Below, piece after piece: positions 47,418 to 59,277 of a stretch of 64,000 bases of DNA (position 1 is the stretch's first letter; every line of letters begins with the position of its first letter). The notes beneath the pieces were generated by a model. The model ran no database searches. It was given only the letters and a program-made list of their open reading frames with translations, and was not told where the DNA came from. This DNA is from Persicaria tinctoria (Eukaryota; Streptophyta; Magnoliopsida; Caryophyllales; Polygonaceae), in assembly GCA_037127255.1 (NCBI GenBank), contig JBANSL010000002.1:97804519-97868518 (forward strand), given 5' to 3'. The translations under genes were made by a program, and so were the position numbers.

Positions 47418-49083
47418 TCAACCAGTGGTTTCTGGGCGGTTGCCTACGAGGAAAAACAGCAGATGAAATTTAGAATCGACAAATTTGAAAAACATGAAAC
47501 TCCACTATAATTCTATAAATCACAACTTCAATTCAAAAACTCCCTGTGAAAAATTGCAGCATACTATTCAATGTTCATGCACTAGGAATAAGTCTAGGAG
47601 ACAGGCGCAGCGATGATGTGAAAAAATAGATGCATGAACATTACTGTGGACTACAATGCTTGAGAATTTAGATGCATAAACACCATCTGGACATGATCTA
47701 TACCACCAGTACACTAGTACAGCATATAAGTATGCCAATCCCTAGAATAATTAATGCATATAGGACCACAAATCTTTTCAATGCATTTTGCTCTTGTGAC
47801 AGTTATGACCGATGCCTCAAGACCTGAATCTCAACTGAAAGTTTCACCATACATAAACACTAGTAACATACATGCATTTATATGGTAATTATGGCCTGAG
47901 TCTCCATCACGAGTCACATATATGGAAGACAAAAGAGAATGATTAAGCAAGCCAGAGTGGAGAAAAAGGGACTAAATCAGTAAAAAGAAAAATTGCTTGA
48001 TTGCTTGAACATAAAAGGAAAAACATGGACACTAAAGTTCAATGTATCCTACAAATTCAAGTCTTGCTCACTTTAACTGGCAAAGGATGACACCCCGTTG
48101 CTTGAAGTCATGGGTTTGAATCCCCCTCTCATGCTGCAGTGGCTTTAATGCCTCCTTTATGGAACAAAAAATCCTAAATATTTTATAAATCAATGCCCAT
48201 GTATAGCAATATGTTTCTACTTCACATTATCCAGCAAACAAGGAATACGTTTGCAAAAAGAAAACGAAGAAGAGTGACTACCTTTTCTCCTACTGTCACC
48301 GGACGAATTGGCTGTTAATGCAATGTTCCCCGTTTCACAAGGTCCGCGACCAAGACAGTCTTTTGATCCAGTTCCCAAGTTTGCAAGGCAATTCAGATTC
48401 TCAAAGTCGCAGCCATTGAAACCTTGATCATTTAACGGGAGTTCAACGTTTTTGCCTCCTGCCTCTGGTTGAAGGCAATAGATCTGATCACCGCACTGAA
48501 CATTACAAGGATTCATCGGATATGGCCCAGGAAAGCCAGGATTGGTGATATTTTGGAATGCCTCTCCAGCCTTGACAGATTTTTGATACGGAAAGGAACC
48601 AATCTCTCCTTCAATCCGTCCTCGTATGTCCACCAGGAGACACTTCAGCCTTGCAACCTCAGCTTCCAATGACGCCTGGCCCTGCAATCTCTTCAGCAGC
48701 TGCTGATTCACAGCCCTGAGCTTCACAACCTCGTCCTCCAAGGACGCAGCCCGTGCCTTCTTCTTCTCACGGTACTTGCGAACAGCTTCCCGATTGCCCA
48801 GTGGTCGCTTTTTGGCTTTCTTCTCCATGGATTCAGCAGAGTTATCATTGTTACTGTTTTCACCGTTGTCATCAGATGGGGCTGAGACGATTTTGGTGTG
48901 AACATGAAAACAGGTATGGGTATGAGATAAGTCAGGGCCTGGAGGATTACAAGTGTGGGTATGAGTGCAGGCGTGTGTATCCTTCAGCAGCTCATCAAAG
49001 AAACTATCCATGGAGCCACTGCACGGAATCTCGCCCATTGGAAATACTCCCTGATTGGAGAAATCAACCTCTCCGTCGTCCAT
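47418..49083 (-). CDS. bZIP19/23: F-group bZIP zinc-sensor transcription factor
   Basis: Complement(join(47418..47443,48282..49083)) encodes 275 residues. It is the bZIP19/23 type that activates ZIP transporter genes under zinc shortage by binding ZDRE palindromes. A Cys/His-rich sensor (37-62) shows H37, C39, H41, H43, C45 and H54, H56, C58, H60, H62. The basic region (about 90-112) has N97 and R105 with the N-x7-R spacing, and the leucine zipper runs about 115-157. The start MDDGEVDFSNQ fits the family; a longer upstream frame has no ATG. A 5' UTR donor is seen at 49539-49540 (CCAG|GT on the minus strand). The final exon adds only nine residues (GNRPETTG with the split Gly) after an 838-bp intron; the join keeps frame but is the least certain part. 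If unspliced, the frame would run 22 codons to 48217. Confidence 0.93.
48060..48180 (+). mobile_element. SINE-like piece in bZIP intron
   Basis: Contains TCATGGGTTTGAATCCCCC (about 48105-48124), a B-box-like site. No poly-A or duplication was identified. It lies on the opposite strand to the bZIP gene, inside its intron. Confidence 0.3.
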
Positions 49084-49699
49084 CAGATCCGAATGCCACT
49101 CAGAAGATACCAATTAATCAAAACCTATCAACGGAGCAACAAAGACTCTATCTTTACATCTACGAGATCAAGTTCTCCTCAAACTTGTGGAACCCTAAAT
49201 AAAACAAAACCAAATTTCATGAGCTGCCTCTGCCGCATTACGAAAACCAAAGTATAAACACGAATTCAGATCATTCAACAATCAGAAAGTCCACGCAGCA
49301 CCTACTTCTTGAAAAAAAGAACGGTTTTTTTAAAATGAAAATCACAATGCGAATAACCAACCAAACCAAATTAAATAATCGCGCTAACAATTTCAATTGA
49401 TCTAACAAGGAAAGAAGCCCTGGAATCTGAAGTTGCGGCCGATAAGATTGACCAATTGACAATTACAGCAAAGAACTAAAAATTCTAAACAATCAACAAT
49501 TTCGACTCGAAATTTAGTAAGGCAAAAGGAGATTAGTACCTGGAGTAGACAACGGAAAAGGGCAAAGGAAAGAACTTTTGAAATTACTCCGCCTGAGCCT
49601 TCGAGGAGATGATGAATCGGGGGAATTGAAGTTGCATATAGCAAGAACGGGTGGAGGCGGCATGCAAAGCGAAAGAGAGGATTGGTTATGGAGGAATTT

Positions 49700-50335
49700 T
49701 TTTGTGAAAAGATTGAAACCCTAGAAGACGAGAGAGAACTCGGCTAAATACATGGTAACATCTAAATGGACATGTAAGCAGAGAGAACAAGTCCTTTCTA
49801 GGTTGAAAAAAAATGGCTTCCTCTGAGATTCTCTGGAAGTACCCTCATTCTGTGATTTATACTTAATTGAGGTCCTCATTTGCAATTATCTTTTCGCTTC
49901 ATCTGAGACAGCTGTTTGAGGTGTGAATAAAGTATCAATAATAAGGATTGGAAATTTTATGGATGTTGCTATATTTACCGAATAAGGATCTAAGATTTGT
50001 TGGTTAATCAAGTAGAAATTTTTTATTAATCAAATAGAAAAAATTGGGCCAATATCATTAAAATTTTGAGGGCTAGATAAAATATTTTAGATTTTTTATA
50101 AGTTATTCTTTTGAGAGGATAAATTTTGAAAGATTTTACATGTATTGGATTGTAATATGTGATATTTTGTACTGATTTATGTGAAATAGTAAGACATTCA
50201 CATAGCTTACACTTTATAGAAAGTGACCACTGCCACTCTAACTTCTAAAAAGGTCTTTGACATGGCATTGGAGAGTTTGATATAAATTGTGTTTTAATGA
50301 TTAATTTTTAGTGTTTAAAAATGTATATATTTACA
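49700..50335. other. bZIP promoter side and AT-rich spacer
   Basis: Upstream of the leftward bZIP gene, whose transcription likely starts near 49650-49740. No gene and no ZDRE-like palindrome was noted by eye. Confidence 0.35.
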
Positions 50336-51265
50336 TAGGGGTGGGCACAAATCCCGCAAATCCCGTCCCGATCCCGGTGGGATTTAGAATTTTTTTTTTA
50401 AATCCCGTCCCGTAAAAATTACGCGGGACGGAGAGTTCGAATCCTGCAAATCCCGTCCCGTTCCGCATATATATATATATATATATATAATTATATACTC
50501 CCTCCGTTCCACAATACATGGCCTTTTTGTTTTGGGCACGCTTTTTAATAAGCGAAAAACTCTATGAAATATTATTTTTTTAATTATTATTTTTATATAA
50601 TTTGATACTTATTACTAATAAGTATCAACTTATATTAAAAAATTAATTAAAAAAATAATATTTTATAGAGTTTTTCGCTCATTAAAAAGCGTGTCCAAAA
50701 CTAAAAGGACATGTATTATGGAACGGAGGGAGTATATTATATATATTATTAAAATTAATAAAAAAAAAATAAGAATATATTTATATTATATCTTAACATT
50801 TATTTAAACCCAAAATTAAAAATTAAAAATTAAAAATAAAAATATACTACGTATAAGAAAAACCAGTGAGTAGGGTACTGTAAGTTCTTTCCTTGATAAA
50901 AAAAAAAAAAGTAGAATGCTACTGTATTTCAATTCTCTCATTACTTTCAATTTGTAATGGGCTATCTTTGCAATAAGATTTCATATTTGTAATGCTTTAT
51001 TTTGTGAGGTTAGCTACTGTTTTTTTTAAATGACATTATTATGCAATTTGCACATCATTTGTAACTTTTTACTAGTTATTTTAGGACTTTATTTTAATCT
51101 TTTTTTACGAGGGACAAATCCCGTCCCGATCCCGTCCCGTCCCGAGAGGGATAAGACCCGGCGGGATTTGAAAAAAAAATATTCAATCCCGTCCCGCAAA
51201 AAATACGCGGGACGGGACGCGGGATTACCCTAATCCCGTCCCGTCCCGTCCCATGCCCACCCCTA
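50336..51265. mobile_element. hAT-type element with CCCGTCCCG repeats
   Basis: 930 bp. Termini TAGGGGTGGGCA and TGCCCACCCCTA are perfect inverted repeats. The flanks TATTTACA (50328-50335) and CATTTACA (51266-51273) are an 8-bp duplication with one mismatch. Next to both ends are GC-rich blocks of AATCCCGTCCCG and GCGGGACGGGA, the rest is AT-rich. A Stowaway-like MITE (50496-50734) is nested inside. Confidence 0.88.
50496..50734. mobile_element. Stowaway-like MITE inside hAT element
   Basis: 239 bp, starting TACTCCCTCCGTTCC and ending GGAACGGAGGGAGTA, with internal arms GCACGCTTTTTAATAAGCGA and its near complement. Same family type as at 4893-6582. It sits in a TA-rich target within the hAT element. 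Confidence 0.88.
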
Positions 51266-51945
51266 CATTTACACATCTCTCAACACATACTCTCCTCTAT
51301 TAAATAATATCTTGATATTGTTTGATTTTTTAATACATTTTTAAGAAGTTATAAATTATAAGAAATAATAATATTAAATTTTAAAAATAATTTTACAATA
51401 CTAATAACTTTAAAAAAAACAGTGAAGAAAATAATATTTTATATATACTCAATCTGTCAATTAAAACATGTTGTTTTTTATAATGATAAAAACTATAAAT
51501 AAAATATCAATTTTTTTATATATAAATTCATATATTTAATAGTGATAAATATGAAATTATATAAAAAACAATTGATATTTTATATTTAACACTTAAAAAA
51601 TAAAATGTCATATTTAATTAAATATGAAATTATAAAAATCAATGATAAGTAATAAGTAGACTAGTAGAGTATATAATTATGGTTATATGATCGAAGGTAT
51701 CAATTCAATTGACCCCTACAAGTAGAGAGAGAATCAATCATGTGACTGAGGTGCTTTCACATATTTGTAAATATAGATAGCTACTAGCTAGTCAGATGCT
51801 CGACCACAGAATATTTACATCATATCATATATGTTTGTCTATGTCTTAGTTTATTCTTCAAGTTATGTTGTTGATCACCAAAACTAGCTTTCAAGTTTAC
51901 AATAACCAGTAAAGAGATTAATTATTGTTGACACCAACAATTATA

Positions 51946-52172
51946 CACTCCCTCCATTTTTTAAAGTGATTTTTTATATTTATGATGATAAAAAGTTGTA
52001 TTATAAATTTTTTGTTATTAAAATTTTTAAAATACTACCATACTTATTAATAATAAGTATAAAACTATTTTTGCAAATTTAATAAAATACTAATATTCTA
52101 CGCGGTATATAGTTTTGATTAATCTAATAAAAAACGCGTAAAAAGTCACTTAAAAATAAACGAAAGGAGTAC
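51946..52172. mobile_element. CTCCCTCC-type MITE
   Basis: Left end CACTCCCTCCATTTTTTAAA and right end TTTAAAAATAAACGAAAGGAGT (before ACT) pair as inverted repeats, with a matching AAGTGATTTTTTA / TAAAAAGTCACTT block inside. More diverged than the copies at 4.9 and 50.5 kb. Confidence 0.65.
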
Positions 52173-53119
52173 TAGACTGCTAGCTAGCTTGTTTGCCGTA
52201 GTAGCACAATTACTAAGCACGATTTAAGAAATACCTTAATTTTTTTTTTTTTGTGTGTGAAAAAAGGCAAGGGCGAAGGCGTTCACTCCGGGATGGAGTA
52301 CTTTATTAAGAGAAGGAACGGAGGACTCGATCGCTCTGGCGCTTGCAATGCACATTTGGGTTTTTTACCCCTCAACATCATCTAGCAAGATCTGAAATGC
52401 TCTACTCGGGACATCGTTCAAAATAACAAAACCCAATGGAAAAGACAAGGCAAAAAGAGTAAGAAAATATGTACGTCAGTTATCCGTACACCGTACGGTA
52501 GGCGTGACGAATCTGGATGTTCTAATTTCTTTTGAGTTTTGATGAATCCAGGTTAGATATCGACCAAATTGACACATAAAGTTTAACACAACCTCCGAGT
52601 TTGTCTCACAAGTCACTTCTTTAGCCTCTAAATGTTATCTGAACCCGGACCGAAGATCCTTTAGTCTACAAAGATCCATTTTGTAGTCCATTTCCTTTTA
52701 TTAGTTTTAAAAATGTTTTATACAGTAATTATTTCTCCTATGTAGATTATGCCTTAATTATAAAACATAAAACATCTATACACTAAAAAACATCGATGAA
52801 AATATAAAAGACTAACATAACGCAGTCGGCGGGAAACCAAAAGGGAAATTGGGAAGAAAGGAGACCAATTGTAAAGAGGCAGTCTTTACTGTCGATTTGT
52901 TCTACTGCGACCACGTGCACCGCTTTCTTGTGAGTTCTGATATCTCTCTGCACCCGCCATGCCTAAGATTCTTCACGCTTTCAACTCCTCACAAATCAGT
53001 GAGAGAAACCAGCGAGTACAAATATCAGATCATTGTTTTCATTGCTAACTACTAAGAGAGGGTTTAATTCACTGGATCGGAGCTTCTTCGGATCGGCTTT
53101 TATTCACTTTTTGATAACA
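52173..53119. other. Intergenic and leader of the next gene
   Basis: No gene recognised from 52173 to about 52800. The part 52800-53119 is probably promoter and 5' UTR of the gene at 53120 and includes CGACCACGTGCACC (about 52908-52921), a G-box core CACGTG. Confidence 0.4.
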
Positions 53120-54475
53120 ATGTCGCGTTGCTTCCCGTTTCCTCCTCCGGGTTATGTCTGGAAAGTCGGCGGTGAATCCCTCGTCGAGTTGCTCAAGGTT
53201 GTTGTTTTCTTCGTTTATTGTTTGCTTTTCGGCCTTCGTTTACTGGGAATCTCGAACCCTAGTTCAGTCATACTAGATCGTGGACAAAGTTTCAATCTTT
53301 CATGTTTTTGGACTTCGTTTTGACTGTGAAATATATAAGCACCAAACCCTAACCCTAACGATAAAACTTGTCTTGCCCTTTTATCTGATAACTCCTGTGG
53401 CGAGTTATTGTCTGATATGGAAATGTATAATGTTTCTTCATTTGGCTCGGAGTGAAATTTTGAATCTTTAATCAAACTGCTTATTGTAATGCGAAAGCTG
53501 TTAATCATACAGCAACTGCAAGAAAAAATTTCCTGATCTTTATGAGTTTGTTATGACTTATGTGTGACTTCCACTCTGCAGCTTAGGAGAGAAGGGGTAT
53601 TAGCTTGTAAGATGAAGAAGATGAAGAAGCACCAGCGATCCTTGAGGAGGGTCAAGGAAAAGGCATCCCACGAAAGAAAGAGGTTCAACCCGAGAAAGAG
53701 AAATGAACGAAGTGATATGTTGAAGGAAAGGAAATGTGAAGCTACAACATGGTGGTCGGAGATCAGGTGTCTCTCCAGAGAGCTCGAGTGGCTATCCTCG
53801 TGCAAGCGTGTCACCAGTTATAGAGACTATAACCAGAATACCAATAACTTGTTCAGCTTGCCACCTTGCAAATTCATCAAAAATGGTATGTTTCTACTGT
53901 CTTGATTGGATGCACATAACCTATCTCTGGGTTCTCCTGCAATCAAATGTTTAAGCTGTACATTTCCTGTGTTCATTCCAGGAAGTGATGAATGCAACAG
54001 CGAGACGAACTTGCCAGAAATCAAGTGTTCTCCCAATGACTTACTTCAAGTGGATCAATTTGGAGGCCATCAAATGCCCTGTTGTTCCCCTTCAAAGAGT
54101 TGTGGGAGCATTTGTCGGGACTCTGGCTTGATACCTTCAAACGAGCTTTGCTATTCATCATCAGAAAGAGGTGGGAGCTCCCAGCAACAGCAAGATGATT
54201 GCTCTGTGTCGTCTCAATTCTCGCAAAGCAGTTGTATTTGGGAATCTCAACCAGAAAGCTGGGTTCCTCCTCCAACCCCCAAGATTGAGTCTGGTGATCT
54301 TGATGATCTCAACTGGCTTGTGAAGAGGAGTTCACAGAGGAAGAGCAATCTGAACACCCAAGCGATAAGTGATGATCATATTCATGCCCCAGCTGACAAA
54401 TTTCCTCTGTATCCATCTACAAGATACTTGCCAGAAGCAGGTATATATGCCTTACCATATACAACAGTAGTCTAA
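53120..54475 (+). CDS. Uncharacterised plant protein, MSRCFPFPPPGY family
   Basis: Exons 53120..53197, 53582..53885 and 53982..54475 join in frame (phases 0 and 1) to 291 residues. The start MSRCFPFPPPGY and the end YLPEAGIYALPYT are the two conserved ends of a plant-only family, often labelled Glu-rich or myb-like protein X in databases; no biochemical role is established. Between them, a very basic stretch (about 27-80: KMKKMKKHQ, RRVKEKASHERKRF) could be a nuclear localisation signal, followed by a Ser/Cys-rich part (SSSERGGSSQQQQDD) and an acidic WVPPPTPKIESGDLDDLNW motif near the end. Other members have longer Lys/Glu repeats here, so this is a short form. It lies between bZIP and ROP genes, where the remembered Arabidopsis block has other genes. 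Confidence 0.82.
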
Positions 54476-55349
54476 TTCTCATTCAAGAACATGGTACCCT
54501 AGATATACATTCCCCATTCTTGTAAGAAGACATTTCAGTGACTAGGCTACTTGGAGTATTTTAGTATCAAGATAGGGCAGAGTAGGAGATGCTTTTGATA
54601 CAGGAATACCTTTCGTGCATTTTCATATGCACCGAGTCCAACAAAAGGGATTTGGAGATGGCCTGTAGCATGGCTTCAAAATCTGTGTGTAGTGTTTTGT
54701 TAAGACTCTAGAGCAGCAATTTCCACCTCTTTGTTTGTTCTTGGTTACATCTAGGCATTCTTTTGGATGCAAAATAGTTGGACAAAACTTTCCCTGAAAC
54801 TTGTCAGCTAACTGGGGATAACTAAGCAAACTAAAACAATGACAGCATTACCATTTACCACTCCCTTTTGGTTTATAATGTTGCATAAGTTTTGTTTTTT
54901 GAAGGACATGGCGGGGAAGCCAATTTGATCACCAAAAGACTACGAAAACGAAAGGATGAAGCACCGATAGCTTATTGTCATAGCATCTACACGATACTCT
55001 ATTTTGTTGTCTCCACACAGACATAATGGCACAGCACGCCATTTAAAAATAGCCATCATACAATTGCTAAACGAAACACAGATCTACTACATGCGGTCAA
55101 GCACTTAAATCATTCTGGGTTACGCATATCAAAGTAAATTGACAAGGGATGCATATAACATGATCAATTAATGTACAGAATGGGACCATGCCATGAATGA
55201 TAAGCAAACTCAATGAGCTCTGGAGCTCTCTAAGTGACCTACCTCAAGCCACAACCCCATGCTTCGGTCTATTGAAATCCCTTCGTAGTTAGTGGCAACA
55301 GAAACAGAAAGCCACCCTCGTGCTTCACTCGTGAATTCTTCCACCTTGA
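54476..55349. other. Spacer between convergent genes
   Basis: Contains the 3' ends of the genes at 53120-54475 and 55350-56653, which face each other. Nothing else supported. Confidence 0.5.
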
Positions 55350-56689
<1,340 letters not shown>

Positions 56690-56815
56690 TTATCAGATCT
56701 TCACTACTCCACAGAACACTTGGATTGTCTCTGCGAGTTTTTTAGAGCAGAAGCAAAATCACATTTTAGCAGTCACAAGCAAAATCCAAGCTTTAGAATT
56801 GATAATACTGTCAGA

Positions 56816-56884
56816 GAGAGAGAGAGAAAGAGAGAGCCATGGAAGGCATACCTTGGAGCTGAAGAGAGAGAGAGAGAGAGAGGA
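56816..56884. repeat. Interrupted (GA)n in ROP leader
   Basis: Two GA runs (56816-56836 and 56862-56882) on the plus strand, i.e. CT-rich in the sense of the ROP gene, in its likely 5' UTR. Between them, AAGGTATGCC on the minus strand (near 56848) could be a donor of a 5' UTR intron. Confidence 0.6.
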
Positions 56885-56944
56885 AGGGGACAAATGAAGG
56901 CCAGCTCTGCTGGAGGAATGAGAAGCTTATGTTATACCGTTTGA

Positions 56945-59098
56945 ATTCCAGACCTAACCCCTTATCCCCACTACCACGCTTTAACCAAACCTCTCTCTCT
57001 TACTTTGAAATTGTTTGGTCTTTTTTCTACAGAATTTTATGAAGATTGAAATTTCTCCCTGCTGAAAGGTTATCAAGATTGAATCTTGGAAAGTGAAATG
57101 TTGAAATTCACCGCAATTTACAGGTGAAATGCTGTCAAACCGAAATGAAAATTGGCGTACATGTTGGATTACATTGAAAGATTAACCAATCATAAAGGAA
57201 AAAATACACTTTTTTGCTCGATCCACTCCACCAATTTGGTGCAAGTTTTCTAGATATGTAAGGTCATCAATCATCATCCTGGCTAGTTTCCGCTGACAAA
57301 TTTATTGTGTTTATTCTACATTACCTGCATATGGTATGGCGATTTGAATTGCACATGCCTTAATGAGCATCAAAATAATCAATCTTTACACACACACACA
57401 CATTTATAGGCTTTCACTGTCATAGATCCGCATTTATGAGCCTTCTGTGAACTATCAACGTCTATCCCATAGAGAGGTGAAGGAATTGATACTTCTTTTG
57501 GAAGGAGAGAGGGATAGAGAGGGGTAAACAAGTAGTAACTTATTCTTAGTGGTCATCAATTGATCAGGACCACTGATAAAAAGATCAATTGAATTGCCCT
57601 CAATTTTTGTTGAAGTGTCATATGAACCCTAAAAAGCTAAAGTTGATATTATGAAATAAGATGATTGAGTTGTGCGGATGGAGTGGTTGAAGGAACCACC
57701 AAAACTCCGCCATCTTGAATAAACAAAATTAAACAATTAGGAAGAAACCATTTGGTTATGACTTGTGACCTTGCTAATCAATTAAAAATGGCCTTAAAGT
57801 GTCTTTAATGACAACAGTAAAATGAATATATAAACATATACATATTGACATAGTACATTGGGTAGACCTGAATGTTGCATGTGAGGTGGTTAGAACAGAG
57901 GGTATCTATTGAAAGGTACTTAGTCAATCTCTTGTTAATTGTTAATTATGATGGGTGTTGTCATTGCTTGAATTGTTGGCATTAAACAACTCACCCTCTA
58001 CATCCTTACTCCTTTGTCATTGTGCATCAGGGCATTCAAGGGTGTAGGGTACCTGCCTAAAAGTTAAAACCTACAGTATTAGTCTTAATTAGACTTTATA
58101 CAAAACATACTACTACAAAAAGAGCACATGGGAATAACACAAATTAATTCTATGTGGTGCAGTTCTTTTATAGGTGATTTTGTGTAATTTTGATTACAAA
58201 AGATGATTTTCATTTTATTTTTTTATAAGGGTAATATTTCGATTCATTAGAGAAAAACTGCAAGTTAATGCTATTGAGGGACCTAGTATATCCTAAAGTC
58301 GAGGTGTATGCATCCTTGTTGTACAATAAACCTAATATATCCCGCTTAGATTAAATGAATGAAATGTGATTATTTCATGTTAATGTTCTTCATTTGTTTT
58401 TCATAGGTCTCTCCCAAGTAAAATCTCATGCCCATGCTGTACTGTCATTGATGAATTTTTACTTCATCGACACAAGTGGACATGTTCTTGCACCTATTGG
58501 CATTTGTTTTTGTTTAATTAGTCCTTAGAACTTTGGATCTGTGAAACTTTGAGAGCTACTTTCTTTCTTTCTCTAGTGGTGACTTCATCCTTGGAGGTTT
58601 ATTCCTAACAGATCTGTGAAAGATGCTATCTTCCATAAGAAATGGCATTACAGTGACACATTAAACAGCTGTTGATCACACAACGATTAATATATGCTCT
58701 ACCAACATCAGTGGCAGACAGAAAAAGTATCCCACCTGACTACATCAGTGAAGGGTTTTACTATAAAGTTTGATACATGAATAAATGGGATATCTGCAAT
58801 TCTGCATAGTGTTTGCAGAACTCTATAGGATACACATTTTTACAAGGAAATGCCACTAAAGAAAAGGGGAATTTTATTGAAGGAAACAGCTAGTCAGCTA
58901 ACCTTAGCCCGGGAAATTCGAAATGCAGATGTGTTTTTTTCCAAGGCAAATTCTAAAATAACAAGACAGCCAGAGAAAGGGCAAAAATATAGCAAAAACA
59001 ATGGAGAACAATCAGAGAATCAAATCGGAGGTGCAAACACAGAGCTATTATTAGCAAAAATGAAGAGCAATAGACCATCCAATTCATACATCCTTCTC
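56945..59098. other. Intergenic between divergent ROP and BGAL genes
   Basis: The two genes point away from each other, so this 2.2 kb holds both promoters. No exon-like frame recognised; a (CA)n run of about 14 bp is at 57388-57401. Confidence 0.45.
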
Positions 59099-59105
59099 TA
59101 TATAA
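59099..59105 (+). promoter_or_regulatory. TATA box of beta-galactosidase gene
   Basis: CTCTATATAATC lies about 173 bp before the start codon, a usual distance. Confidence 0.55.
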
Positions 59106-59277
59106 TCTTCCGCCCCTATACTCGTATTCGGCTACCGATCTTTAGGGGTCATTCACTCTTCCTATTCAGCCAGGAAGAGTTGTCAATCGACCTTTCAGAC
59201 TTCCCCCATTTTAGATTGTTTCATCATATTCATTTAATCATATTTTGCCCTTCTTTCGTGTTGATCAATCCATCCAA

